From assembly GCA_003166955.1 (NCBI GenBank), contig PMUI01000138.1, positions 25,590-89,589 on the forward strand: a stretch of DNA of 64,000 nucleotides, read 5' to 3'. Numbering within the stretch: the first letter of the stretch is position 1; every line of letters begins with the position of its first letter. The stretch is from Acidobacterium sp. (GTDB lineage: Bacteria > Acidobacteriota > Terriglobia > Terriglobales > Acidobacteriaceae). Made by a program: the position numbers and the translations under genes. The notes beneath the pieces are model-generated. The model did no database searches. It was not told the DNA's origin and saw only the letters and a list, made by a program, of their open reading frames with translations. Shown piece after piece: positions 8,667-16,999 of this stretch.

Positions 8667-9767
8667 ATGAGCGCTGTGCCGGATCGATTTGTGCTGTTGC
8701 GGGGGACGCTGCTGTTCGACTGGAAGCAGTGGAACCCGGCGGTGGCGTGGCGTTCGACGCCGGCGATGGCGATTGCGCTGGGGGCGGGGATTGCGGCGGG
8801 GAGTCCGGGCGCAGGGCTGGTGGCCTCGGCGGGGGCGTATACGGCCGGGCTGGGGTCGCTGCACAAGATTCGCGGGTCGTACCGGCTGCCGATGTTGCTG
8901 GCCTCGGTGGGCATGGCGCTGTCGACGTTTGTGGGGATGACGCTGGGGCACCAGAGCATTTTGTTCGTGGGGCTGGCCGGCGTTTGGGCGGCGGCGTACG
9001 CGCTGTTGACCGTGATGCGGGGCGGGACGAGCTGGGTGGCGCTGCAGTGGACGGTGTTTCTGCTGGTGAGCAGCGCGTTTCCCACGAGTCCGCGGGCGGC
9101 GGCGGTGCGCTCCGCGCTGGTGCTGGCGGGGGGCTTGTTGCAGACGCTGATCACGGCGGTGGTGCTGCGGTGGACGCGGAGAGGGAACGAGCGCGATTCG
9201 GATGACCCGGCGGAGCGGGGATTTCTGGAGGGCCTGGGGGATTTGCGGAGTTGTTTGTCGCTGCGGACACCGGTTTGCCTGTACGGCCTGAGGATGGCGA
9301 TTGTGGTGATGGCGGCGACGGAGTATTTCCGGCACGAGAATTTTCTGAGCGGGTATTGGGTGCCGATGACGACGCTGCTGGTGGTGCGGGCCGACGTTTT
9401 TCAGACGGCAACGCGCGGGGTGATGCGGGTGATGGGGACGATTGTGGGGGCAGGACTGGCGGGGCTGATCGCTGCGCATCTGCGGCCGTCGCCGGTGGTG
9501 CTGGCGGTGCTGGTGTTGTTTTTTGCGTGGTGGGCGTACTCGCTGCTGAACGTGAACTATGCGCTGTTCACGCTGAGTCTGACGGCGTACATCGTGTTTT
9601 TGCTGGCGCTTTCGGGGCTGCCGCCGGCGGAGGTGGTGCATCGGCGGGCACTGTACACGCTGTTGGGAGGCACGTTTGGGCTGCTGGCGTATGTGGATGT
9701 GTTCTGGAAGACGCGGCTGTGGATGCGATCGGAGCGCGAGTTGGCGGCGGAGAAGAAGGCGGCGTAG
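8667..9767 (+). CDS. FUSC family (fusaric acid/aromatic acid exporter-like) membrane protein
   Basis: A 366-residue membrane protein with two blocks of hydrophobic helices (about residues 30-165 and 225-350) joined by a polar stretch containing RRGNERDSDDPAERGF. The second block includes HENFLSGYWVPMTTLLVVRADVFQTATRGVMRVMGTIVGA, the conserved FUSC_2 signature in which YW.P.T...V..P/..ATR.R..GT..G is typical. Family members export aromatic acids or other amphipathic compounds across the inner membrane, often with an adaptor and an outer-membrane partner; none is adjacent, so the substrate is unknown. Confidence 0.82.
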   Translation: MSAVPDRFVLLRGTLLFDWKQWNPAVAWRSTPAMAIALGAGIAAGSPGAGLVASAGAYTAGLGSLHKIRGSYRLPMLLASVGMALSTFVGMTLGHQSILFVGLAGVWAAAYALLTVMRGGTSWVALQWTVFLLVSSAFPTSPRAAAVRSALVLAGGLLQTLITAVVLRWTRRGNERDSDDPAERGFLEGLGDLRSCLSLRTPVCLYGLRMAIVVMAATEYFRHENFLSGYWVPMTTLLVVRADVFQTATRGVMRVMGTIVGAGLAGLIAAHLRPSPVVLAVLVLFFAWWAYSLLNVNYALFTLSLTAYIVFLLALSGLPPAEVVHRRALYTLLGGTFGLLAYVDVFWKTRLWMRSERELAAEKKAA

Positions 9768-9791
9768 AAAAAATCGGCGTACAGAAAAAAT

Positions 9792-9834
9792 CAACGAGGC
9801 CGCCTAACCGACATCTGATAAGGAGGCCTCGTTG
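9792..9834 (-). terminator. 10-bp inverted repeat, terminator-like on the minus strand
   Basis: Perfect arms caacgaggcc (9792-9801) and ggcctcgttg (9825-9834) enclose a 23-nt loop. Read on the minus strand the hairpin is followed by attttttctg, as in a rho-independent terminator; read on plus no T run follows. It lies just after the FUSC gene. A minus-strand transcript from the 9.9-10.3 kb gap would be the only thing it could stop. Confidence 0.4.
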
Positions 9835-10079
9835 TCCGAGGAGAGTTGCTGTGTGAGAAGCCCGCCGGGACCCCTCACGCTTAGTTAGGACCCGTGGCCG
9901 TGACTGAAGTTGCGGCGGTGGGAAATTTTTTAACTTGCCAAAAATGAAGGGATTCCAGGGGGGCGGGTCCCACTTGAGCCGTATGCCGATGCTCCAAGGT
10001 GCTATTTAGCCAGGGGGCACGGGCAGGTGAAACTGGTGGCACCCCGGAGAAGTCTGGATCCGGGGACGGTGACCGCCGC

Positions 10080-10172
10080 ATGCGTGACGTTCTGATCGCT
10101 ATTTTGTTTGTTGCTATGGTTCTGACCCCGGCCGTTGTGGCGGCCCGGAGCGGACGGGACCTGCACGATTAG
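10080..10172 (+). CDS. possible 30-residue single-span membrane peptide
   Basis: ATG 10080 opens a 30-codon frame (MRDVLIAILFVAMVLTPAVV, then AARSGRDLHD) ending TAG at 10172. It has one hydrophobic segment of about 17 residues followed by a charged tail, like a small membrane peptide or a signal peptide. No strong ribosome site is visible (ggggacggtgaccgccgc). It sits in the 532-bp gap between FUSC and DAHP synthase genes. Real coding status is uncertain. Confidence 0.35.
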   Translation: MRDVLIAILFVAMVLTPAVVAARSGRDLHD

Positions 10173-10299
10173 GTAGGGTGAGCCGCCCGACAGTCACCTT
10201 GCCGGACTCGCCTTCGTAACGCCTTCCTCTTCCACTAATCTTCGCCTTTACGCCGCCCATCGACTACACTTGGGGGTTGGCTCAAGTGAGGACACCACG

Positions 10300-11370
10300 A
10301 TGCTTGTCGTGATGAAGGCGCAGGCGACGAAGGAAGAGATTCAGGCGGTCTGTGAGCATATCGAGGCGCTGGGGTATCGCGCCCATCCGCTGCCTGGGGC
10401 GCAGCGTACTGCTATTGGAATCACCGGCAATCAGGGCGAAGTGGACCGCGGCAACATTGAGGAGCTGGCGGGGGTCGCTGAGGTCATTCGCGTTTCGAAG
10501 GCTTACAAGCTGGTGAGCCGCGACGTGAAGGAAGAGGACACGGTGATCCGGTTTGCCGGGACCGACGCGACGATTGGCGGGGCGAAGCTGGCGATGATCG
10601 CCGGACCGTGTTCCATTGAATCGCGGGAGCAGGCGTTTGCGATTGCCGAACAGGTGGCGGCGGCCGGGGCGCAGTTTTTCCGGGGCGGGGCTTACAAGCC
10701 GCGGACTTCTCCGTATGCCTTTCAGGGGCTGGGCGAAGAGGCGCTGAAGATTATGGCGGAGATTCGCGAGCGCTATGGGCTGCGGATCGTGACGGAGGCC
10801 ATCGACCACGAGGCGCTGGAGCTGGTGGCGGAGTACGCCGATGTGATCCAGATTGGCGCGCGCAACATGCAGAACTTTTCGCTGCTGAAGGAGGCGGGGC
10901 GGAAGCGCAAGCCGGTGCTGCTGAAGCGCGGGCTGGCGGCGACTCTGGATGAATTTCTGATGGCCGCCGAGTACATCATGAGCGAGGGGAACTACGAGGT
11001 GATCCTGTGCGAGCGCGGGGTGCGGACGTTTGCGGATCACACGCGGAATACGCTGGACCTGAGCATTGTGCCAGCGGTGCAGCGGGAGAGCCATTTGCCG
11101 ATTCTCGTCGATCCGAGCCATGGGACGGGCAAGCGGAACAAGGTGCTGCCGCTGGCGCGGGCCGCAGTGGCGGTGGGCGCGGACGGGCTGATCGTCGAGG
11201 TACACAATCAGCCGGACAAGGCGCTGTCGGACGGAATGCAGTCGATTCTGCCGGAGCAGTTTGCGCAGCTGATGGATGAGTGCTCGCAGATTGCGGCGGT
11301 ACTGCATCGGAGCGTGCCTCGGGGGATTCATGTGGATGAAGGCGCGGCTGTTGCGGTGCCTGCGCGGTAG
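10300..11370 (+). CDS. aroF: 3-deoxy-7-phosphoheptulonate (DAHP) synthase, AroF/AroG type I-beta
   Basis: The 356-residue enzyme condenses phosphoenolpyruvate and erythrose 4-phosphate, the entry step of aromatic amino acid synthesis. Residues 1-80 form the ferredoxin-like N-terminal domain ([17 protein letters not shown]... [11 protein letters not shown]) used for feedback control in this subtype. The barrel carries [11 protein letters not shown] (about 105), [33 protein letters not shown] and [11 protein letters not shown] fitting ribosome site (gtgagg, 8 nt) precedes ATG 10300; the in-frame TTG at 10270 is less likely. The gene appears monocistronic. Confidence 0.96.
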   Translation: MLVVMKAQATKEEIQAVCEHIEALGYRAHPLPGAQRTAIGITGNQGEVDRGNIEELAGVAEVIRVSKAYKLVSRDVKEEDTVIRFAGTDATIGGAKLAMIAGPCSIESREQAFAIAEQVAAAGAQFFRGGAYKPRTSPYAFQGLGEEALKIMAEIRERYGLRIVTEAIDHEALELVAEYADVIQIGARNMQNFSLLKEAGRKRKPVLLKRGLAATLDEFLMAAEYIMSEGNYEVILCERGVRTFADHTRNTLDLSIVPAVQRESHLPILVDPSHGTGKRNKVLPLARAAVAVGADGLIVEVHNQPDKALSDGMQSILPEQFAQLMDECSQIAAVLHRSVPRGIHVDEGAAVAVPAR

Positions 11371-11389
11371 TGGCGAGGTTTCACGGCGT

Positions 11390-11488
11390 ATGCGGCGGGC
11401 TATTCGAATTGCGCTGCTGCTGACGGTAGTCTTCGTTTTTGTTGGTCTTATTGTGCTGTCAGCAGATGACGACCCTTATTGCGCCTAG
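11390..11488 (+). CDS. possible 32-residue membrane peptide
   Basis: ATG 11390 starts a 32-codon frame (MRRAIRIALLLTVVFVFVG, then LIVLSADDDPYCA) with a basic start, one strong hydrophobic helix and an acidic tail, ending TAG at 11488, 18 bp after the DAHP synthase stop. A GAGG lies about 12 nt upstream, a rather long spacing. Composition looks like a genuine single-span peptide, but no family is recognised and the frame could be chance. Confidence 0.3.
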   Translation: MRRAIRIALLLTVVFVFVGLIVLSADDDPYCA

Positions 11489-11633
11489 GTGAATTTTCGC
11501 GAATTCGTCCGGGGATGCGATTGGCCCAGAATTTTCAGTTGATATTGCTGCCGGATAGGCATGAACTCACCAAACTACCTGCCAGGCAGAAGACATACGT
11601 TCCAAGCGTTTCCCCGCGTATTCTGAACCGAAC

Positions 11634-12875
11634 GTGCAATCACTGCTGCAAATTCACCGTGGCCGAAACTGTGTTCGGGAAAAACGACTAGTCCAGCTTC
11701 TGATCGCGGCCGGGTTGCTGCCCGCGCTGCTGCTGCTGAGCGGATGCCGGAGGAAGCATTTTCCGCAGTATCCTTCGGATTTTCGTGAATACGCGTGGGT
11801 AACGAACGGTGGCGGGAACTCCGTCACTGTGTTCGATCTGGTGAACATGCAGACGGCGGCAACGATTCCGGTTGGGGAGAATCCCACGGATGTGGTGGTG
11901 AGCCCGACGCGCAATGAAGTCTACGTCGTCAATACGGGGAGCGAGTCGGTAAGTGTAATTGACGCGGTTACAAATCGCGTGACAGCGACGATCGGCGTTT
12001 ATCGTGCGCCGGACTCGATGAGCGTGGACGACGCGGGCGAGCGCGGATACGTTGCGAATGCCGGCTCGAATAGTGTTTCCGTGATCGACCTGGCGCGGCA
12101 CCGGGAAATTGGCGCGGTCGGAGTGGGGGAATCGCCGGGTGTGGTTCGGGTTTCGCCGGATGGCGCGACGCTGGTGGTGACGAATCGCGAAGGCGGCAGC
12201 GTGAGCGTGGTGGATGCGCGGCAGATGCGAGTGCGCACGGTTCTGAGCGGGTGTCCTCAAGCGTCGGATGCGGTGATTCTTCCCGATTCGTCGAAGGCGT
12301 TTGTCGCATGTGCGGGCGGGCACCAGGTGATGGCGATTGGTCTGGCGCTCGCTAAGAGCCAGAACTCAGTGGACCAGAATCCCGCGGATCGGGCCGATCG
12401 TCTGCTGGCGCTTCTCGATGTGGGGCCGACGCCGGTGCATCTGGCGATGAAGCCGGACGGCGGCGAGATTTTCGTTTCGAATTTCGGCGACGACACGATA
12501 TCGGAGATCGCGACGGGCGCGAACGAAGTGGGCGGAGCGTATGTGGTGGGGGCGGCTCCGCTGGGCGGGATCGTGACGGCGGACAACGCGACCCTGTGGG
12601 TGAGCAACTCGGGCGACAACACGGTGGCCGCGTACTCGATTGACGACGGGAAGCTGATCAACACCGTCGATGTGGGAGATGGGCCGGGGCCGCTGGCTTT
12701 GACTGGCAACGGATTTTTGCTGCTGGCGGTCGACCGACGGGCGGGAGACGTTTCGGTGGTGCGGACCATCAGCTACACGGCGAAAGGGCAACCGATTACG
12801 GGATCGCTGTTCACGGTGCTGTCGGCGGGGAGGCATCCGAACGCGATCGCGGTGAAGAGTTTTAATGTGAAATAG
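11634..12875 (+). CDS. YVTN-type beta-propeller lipoprotein
   Basis: This 413-residue protein has a basic N-terminus, a hydrophobic stretch (LLIAAGLLPALLLLSGC) with lipobox LLSGC, and then repeated propeller blades of about 42 residues: NSVTVFDLVNMQTAATIPVG, ESVSVIDAVTNRVTATIGVY, NSVSVIDLARHREIGAVGVG, GSVSVVDARQMRVRTVLSG. This is the YVTN/cytochrome-D1-like fold. Such lipoproteins are presumably outer-membrane or periplasmic scaffolds; no catalytic residues are seen. The start is taken as GTG 11634 because no other start precedes the lipoprotein signal in frame. It may form its own transcription unit. Confidence 0.8.
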   Translation: MQSLLQIHRGRNCVREKRLVQLLIAAGLLPALLLLSGCRRKHFPQYPSDFREYAWVTNGGGNSVTVFDLVNMQTAATIPVGENPTDVVVSPTRNEVYVVNTGSESVSVIDAVTNRVTATIGVYRAPDSMSVDDAGERGYVANAGSNSVSVIDLARHREIGAVGVGESPGVVRVSPDGATLVVTNREGGSVSVVDARQMRVRTVLSGCPQASDAVILPDSSKAFVACAGGHQVMAIGLALAKSQNSVDQNPADRADRLLALLDVGPTPVHLAMKPDGGEIFVSNFGDDTISEIATGANEVGGAYVVGAAPLGGIVTADNATLWVSNSGDNTVAAYSIDDGKLINTVDVGDGPGPLALTGNGFLLLAVDRRAGDVSVVRTISYTAKGQPITGSLFTVLSAGRHPNAIAVKSFNVK

Positions 12876-12900
12876 CCGGGAGCTGGGAGCCGGGAGCTGG
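12876..12900. repeat. heptamer tandem repeat (CYGGGAG, 3.6 units)
   Basis: Units ccgggag, ctgggag, ccgggag and a partial ctgg begin at the last base of the YVTN gene's stop codon. The C/T alternation at position 2 gives an underlying 14-bp pattern. Period and copy number are like the arrays at 2012 and 20344, though the sequence differs. Confidence 0.75.
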
Positions 12901-13018
12901 AAAAGCTGGACAGGAAGGGACGAGCTTGTCAAAGGCAAAACATGATCAGCGATTCGTCAGCAGCGGCACACAGGCCATTCTGTAGTCTCGCTACTTACTT
13001 CCTGCTTCCGGCTCGTTC

Positions 13019-13918
13019 TTAGCTGCGCGACAGCGCGGTTTTTGGGCGGCGCCAGACGATGGCGAGCTCTTCGCGGTCGAGGATTTTGCGGACTTGCAGG
13101 CGCGCGTGATTGGACCAGGGGCCGACGGGATCGAGTTTGACATAGGCGATCCAGTGGCGCAGAGCGCGGCGGCGCTCGTTGCTGCGCTCGTGGGCGAGCG
13201 CGAGATTGTAATGCGCGTCGGCATAGCCGGGGGATAGGCGAATCGCGGATTTGTAAGCCTCAACGGCTTCGGGGAGACGCTGCAACTCATCGAGCGCGTT
13301 GCCGAGGTCGAAGAAGGCAAGCGCGTAGTCGGGGTTGGCGAGGGTGGCGCGGCGGTAGATCTGCTCGGCGCGATCGAACTGACGCTTGTTGTAGAGAATC
13401 GTTCCGAGGTTGATGGCGGCGGGAGCGTGCTCGCCGAGGGAGAGCGCTTCTTCGTAGAGCGCGGATGCTTCGTCGACCTTGCCCTGTTCCTCGCAGCGAA
13501 CACCTTCGAAGAAGAGCGAGTTGATTTTGCTTTGGCGCTGTGTTTCGGATACGGCGCCGTCGTCGACAATTTCAAGCCGCGCGCCGCCGCCTTCGAAGTC
13601 GAACTCGAACTGGCCGGCGATGGGGTCCATGGTCGCGCCGGAGTGGCGGAAGACGAGACGCGGGCCGCGCAGCGCGACACCTGCCTGGAGCAGGGGATTG
13701 GGAATTCCGGAGACCGCCTTCATGGCGTGGACGCTGGCTTTGATGTTCGAAACGGAAATGCGCTGCGCGCGGAGTTCGCTCAGTTTTCGGAGTTGGACGA
13801 GATCCTCGAAGCCGTAGTCGGAAGCGAAGGCGATGAGTCCGGCTCTCTCCCACGCGCTGAGTTGCCGGGAGGAGATGCGCAGTATGCGAAGTACATCCTG
13901 GCGGCTATATCGATTCAC
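13019..13918 (-). CDS. MerR-like HTH protein with tetratricopeptide repeats
   Basis: The 299-residue protein starts MNRYSRQDVLRILRISSRQLSAWERAGL, a MerR-type winged helix (about 1-75) that should bind DNA. A linker of 60 residues follows. Residues about 130-270 hold at least four TPR units, such as APAAINLGTILYNKRQFDRAEQIYRRA and YALAFFDLGNALDELQRLPEAVEAYKSA. Proteins with this HTH-plus-TPR layout are common in Acidobacteriota; the TPR part likely binds a protein partner. The regulated genes are not obvious from context: it stands alone, followed downstream by the convergent YVTN gene. Confidence 0.8.
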   Translation of the reverse strand: MNRYSRQDVLRILRISSRQLSAWERAGLIAFASDYGFEDLVQLRKLSELRAQRISVSNIKASVHAMKAVSGIPNPLLQAGVALRGPRLVFRHSGATMDPIAGQFEFDFEGGGARLEIVDDGAVSETQRQSKINSLFFEGVRCEEQGKVDEASALYEEALSLGEHAPAAINLGTILYNKRQFDRAEQIYRRATLANPDYALAFFDLGNALDELQRLPEAVEAYKSAIRLSPGYADAHYNLALAHERSNERRRALRHWIAYVKLDPVGPWSNHARLQVRKILDREELAIVWRRPKTALSRS

Positions 13919-14083
13919 TTTTTGGGGGCGATGCGCTGCTCCTCGCTACTTCACGATTATCCCAGGGTCACTTTGCGAGAGCAAGGGCGCGCAGGAAGAA
14001 ATCAGTGGATAAGGAGGTACGAATCTGGTACGTGTCATCGCGGGTTCACAGGCGGGAAATGATGGTGTCTCGCGATGGGACAA

Positions 14084-14551
14084 TCACTCGGCGATGGGCG
14101 CGGATGATTGCGCATTGCGTTTGCGCTCGTCGATGACGATGGTTTCGGCGAGACGATCCTGCGCGCACAAGCGGTTGGCGCTCCAGAAGAATTGCAGGAA
14201 GCCGAGACCGCACTCGAGGACCGCGGCGCCGTAGCCGAGCGCGCGCTCGATGGATTGCCAGAAGCCGAGGCGTGCATGCGTGAGCGAGACGGCGCGAGTG
14301 CGGGCGACGAACTTGCCCGGAGTGCGGCCGTTGCCGATGAAGTTCGCGAGGCCGAAGTAGAGGAAGAGGAAGATGAGATTGCCGGGCTCGTGGAAATCCC
14401 AGATGACGTGGACCTGGTGCTGGTGGAGGACTTTGACTCGCCAGAGAATTTCGATCGGCGCCCAGAGAATGACGGCGATGAGGAGGTCGATAGCGTAGCC
14501 GAGCAAACGCTGCCAAAAGGTTGCAAGGGGAAGGCCGTCCAGTTCGTGCAT
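14084..14551 (-). CDS. RDD family membrane protein
   Basis: A 155-residue protein with the RDD signature in ATFWQRLLGYAIDLLIAVILW (R..., D... in the first helix), a second helix ending in LYFGLANFIGNGRTPGKFVARTRAVS (conserved G.T.GK) and a third helix near FWQSIERALGYGA. RDD proteins are three-helix inner-membrane proteins; some work as Na+/H+ antiporters, most are unknown. ATG 14551 begins just before the conserved core; the frame is also open to a GTG at 14671, but that start falls inside the brnT promoter and palindrome and adds a low-complexity leader. Confidence 0.75.
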   Translation of the reverse strand: MHELDGLPLATFWQRLLGYAIDLLIAVILWAPIEILWRVKVLHQHQVHVIWDFHEPGNLIFLFLYFGLANFIGNGRTPGKFVARTRAVSLTHARLGFWQSIERALGYGAAVLECGLGFLQFFWSANRLCAQDRLAETIVIDERKRNAQSSAPIAE

Positions 14552-14664
14552 GAGCGAGGATTCGTGGGCATGGAAGAGGCGCGGGATGGTGCGGGATTTT
14601 GGTTTGGTGATGGTGGTCACGGGCGTGTGATTGAGGGTAGCACGGACCGCAACGAAACTGACTC

Positions 14665-14693
14665 TTGACACGCATATACAACGTATATACGTT
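14665..14693 (+). promoter_or_regulatory. brnTA promoter with candidate BrnA operator
   Basis: A perfect -35 hexamer TTGACA lies at 14665-14670. A perfect 14-bp palindrome, aacgtatatacgtt (14680-14693), covers the place where the -10 element would be and ends 7 bp before the brnT GTG. BrnA antitoxins are DNA-binding and repress their own operon in known systems, so a palindrome over the -10 is the expected operator position. Binding by this BrnA is inference. Confidence 0.6.
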
Positions 14694-14700
14694 AGGAGAT

Positions 14701-14994
14701 GTGGATGTTCGGCATTCGTTTCACGGGCTGTTGTTCGAATGGGATCGGGACAAAGCCGCGACGAATCTGAGGAAACACGGGGTTTCTTTCGAGACCGCCT
14801 GTGAAGTGTTCCTTGACCCGCTGCTTTTGCTGAGGGATGCAGGAGACCCCGATGGAATGGCGCAGGCGGTGATCGGCGAAACTCTAAACGAACGCCTGCT
14901 TTTCGTAGTGCACATCATTAAGAGCAATGAGGTGATTCGGATGGTTTCGGCTCGTTCGGTTACTTCGCACGAGAGGCGAAAGTATGAAGAATAG
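14701..14994 (+). CDS. brnT: BrnT family ribonuclease toxin
   Basis: The protein is 97 residues from GTG 14701. It matches BrnT from FEWDRDKAATNLRKHGVSF (the family's opening motif) to IRMVSARSVTSHERRKYEE at the C-terminus. BrnT is a RelE-like-fold RNase that stops translation and is neutralised by BrnA. The frame opens earlier at TTG 14665, but that TTG is part of the TTGACA promoter element, so it cannot be in the normal transcript; GTG 14701 follows the aggagat site closely. It overlaps the antitoxin gene by 11 bp, the usual toxin-first order of brnTA. Confidence 0.9.
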   Translation: MDVRHSFHGLLFEWDRDKAATNLRKHGVSFETACEVFLDPLLLLRDAGDPDGMAQAVIGETLNERLLFVVHIIKSNEVIRMVSARSVTSHERRKYEE

Positions 14995-15307
14995 TGGCGG
15001 GAAGAAGACGCGTTCGATGCCAAAGGAGGCGCAGCGCGTCTGGAAGCGGCTTCGCCCGGACCGGCCGATGACGACCATCAGCATTCGCATCCCCGAAGAC
15101 GTGATCGACGATCTGAAGGACATCGCTCCGGCGCTGGGTTACTCGGGATATCAGCCGCTCATCCGCGCTTATATTGGGCGCGGACTGAGGAAGGACCTGG
15201 AAAAGCTCGACCGCTCGCCGGGACAGGCCCTGGCAGAAAGCCTGCGCAAGCGCGGCATGAGCGACAGCGTGATTGCCGAGGTGATTGCCGAAGCGAAGGT
15301 GGGGTGA
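14984..15307 (+). CDS. brnA: BrnA family antitoxin (ribbon-helix-helix type)
   Basis: The 107-residue protein starts MKNSGGKKTRSMPKEAQRVW and has a C-terminal DNA-binding region with TTISIRIPEDVIDDLKDIA followed by GYQPLIRAYIGRGLRKDL, the layout of BrnA/CopG-like antitoxins. It should bind and silence BrnT and repress the operon through the upstream palindrome. About 40 residues follow the usual end of the fold (QALAESLRKRGMSDSVIAEV), a helical tail that may be family-specific. Translation is probably coupled to brnT through the 11-bp overlap. Confidence 0.85.
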   Translation: MKNSGGKKTRSMPKEAQRVWKRLRPDRPMTTISIRIPEDVIDDLKDIAPALGYSGYQPLIRAYIGRGLRKDLEKLDRSPGQALAESLRKRGMSDSVIAEVIAEAKVG

Positions 15308-15544
15308 GTGTGCACCTGCAGAAGAGGGCAGGGGACAGATTTGGCGCGGTGCTTTTCCCAGAACGGCACAAGACGGTACTTCGGATTGAGCACAGGATCC
15401 AGTTGTGTTGACGTTCGGTTGGCAGGGGGGTGCTTCTTGCTGTTGGGTGAACCTGGCTCGGGCCGATTTTGATTTCGGTGTGTTCCAGGGAAGCCCGAGG
15501 AAAATCGCCCGCCAACCCCCAGGGACCTTAACACCGGCGCCCCT

Positions 15545-16795
15545 TCACCCCGCAAAACGCCGCGACTGAAACACCGTCACCGAAAACAGGTACGCAAATC
15601 CCGACACAAAGAAGATCGGCAGCGCGTGATGCGTCCACAGAATCCCCACCAGGGTCGTAAACACCGTGCTGCTCAACGAACCGATTGCGCCGCCAATCCC
15701 CACCACCGACCCCACCGAGTCGGAAGCAAACATGTCAGAGGGTGTCGAGAACAGGTTCGACGACCAGCCCTGATGCGCGGCCGTGGCCATGCACAGCAAC
15801 CCAATCGCCTGCCACAGCAGATGCACAAACGGAACCAGAATCACCGCCATCGCGCAAACGGCGCAGATCAGCATCGCTCGTCTCCGGGCCGCACGCAGCA
15901 GCATGCCGCACCGAATGAAGTACCCCGCCAGCCAGCCCCCGCCGATGCTGCCCACCGTCGCGCCCGCATACACAATGATCAGCGGTGGCCCCAGTTGGCT
16001 CATATTCACCGCGAAGCGCTCGTTGAAAAATTTCGGCAGCCAGAACAGATAGAACCACCACACGGGATCCGTGCACGCCTTCGAGAGCGCAAAGGCCCAG
16101 GCAGAGCGCGCGCGCAGCAGTTCTCCGTACGACCGCCGCCCCACCACCGTTGCAGCCGCCGCAGTCGTAATCGCCGCAGCCGAGGCTCCATACTTCCTCT
16201 GCAGCCGGTTGTAGGGGAACAGCAGCCAGCACACCAGCCATGTCAGGCTCAGCCCGCCCGTCGTGAAAAACGCCGCCTGCCATCCATACCGCACGGCCAC
16301 CAGCGGAATGATGAATGGAGCCAGCAGCGACGCCGTGCTCGTGCCCGCATTGAAAATGCCGGTGGCCAGCGCTCGTTCCTCCGGCGCAAACCAGTCCGCC
16401 GTGGCCTTCAGCGCCGCAGGCATGTTGCCCGACTCGCCCAGCCCCAGCGCAAATCGCGCCGCTCCGAAGCCAACCACCGTCCGTGCAAACGCGTGGCTGA
16501 TCGACGCAGCCGCCCACACCCCGATCGCCAGCGCCAGCCCCCGCCGCGCCCCGATGCGGTCGATCACCCAACCTGCGAACGGATACCCCAGGCCATACGC
16601 GAGGACGAAGCACGTCACGATGTCGCCGTAGTGCCGGTTGTACAGCGCCAGATTGGTGTCGCCCCCCAGCAAGTGCCGCAAAATCGGCTCCACCAGCCCC
16701 AGCGCCGAGCGATCCATGTAGTTCACTGTCGTGATCAGGAATAGCAACCCGCAAACCACCCATCGCACGTTGCTCTTCTTCCCAGGACCGGTCAC
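15545..16795 (-). CDS. MFS transporter, anion:cation symporter (ExuT/GudP-like)
   Basis: A 416-residue twelve-helix transporter. The N-terminus VRWVVCGLLFLITTVNYMDRSALGLVEP is the typical first helix of the hexuronate/glucarate symporter group, and FAGWVIDRIGARRGLALAIGVW is the loop 2-3 MFS motif; RFALGLGESGNMPAALKATADWFAPEERALATGIFNAG is the family-specific helix 4-5 stretch. It probably imports a sugar acid. A frame stays open upstream to 19468, but that is the antisense of the two oxidoreductase genes. GTG 16795 has a ggagg just before it. It is divergent from the Gfo/Idh genes, which likely handle the same substrate. Confidence 0.9.
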   Translation of the reverse strand: MTGPGKKSNVRWVVCGLLFLITTVNYMDRSALGLVEPILRHLLGGDTNLALYNRHYGDIVTCFVLAYGLGYPFAGWVIDRIGARRGLALAIGVWAAASISHAFARTVVGFGAARFALGLGESGNMPAALKATADWFAPEERALATGIFNAGTSTASLLAPFIIPLVAVRYGWQAAFFTTGGLSLTWLVCWLLFPYNRLQRKYGASAAAITTAAAATVVGRRSYGELLRARSAWAFALSKACTDPVWWFYLFWLPKFFNERFAVNMSQLGPPLIIVYAGATVGSIGGGWLAGYFIRCGMLLRAARRRAMLICAVCAMAVILVPFVHLLWQAIGLLCMATAAHQGWSSNLFSTPSDMFASDSVGSVVGIGGAIGSLSSTVFTTLVGILWTHHALPIFFVSGFAYLFSVTVFQSRRFAG

Positions 16796-16931
16796 CCCTC
16801 CGATGCTACTCCGCCGAAACTCCGCGCCCCGCCTCTCCGTCTCCACACGCAGGCACCGCAACCCATCGCCCTGCAATCTCCCCAGGAGCGCTGCTTGCAA
16901 ATCCTCCGCGCACTGATGAGAATGCATGGGT

Positions 16932-16941
16932 GGTTGCAACC
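16932..16941. promoter_or_regulatory. candidate operator palindrome GGTTGCAACC
   Basis: A perfect 10-bp palindrome lies in the divergent spacer between the MFS transporter gene and the Gfo/Idh genes, 59 bp before ATG 17000. A TTGCAA-type centre fits LacI-family operators. No regulator gene is nearby, so the link is inference. Confidence 0.4.
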
Positions 16942-16999
16942 GGCGTCTCCACCGCCTTATTGTTGGGAACGCCAACAAATGCTCCACCCGGAGGAAATG

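Noticed and set aside
15308..15544. Possible insertion-sequence remnant (aggggacagattt phrase)
   Set aside because: No transposase frame, no inverted ends and no target duplication are visible.
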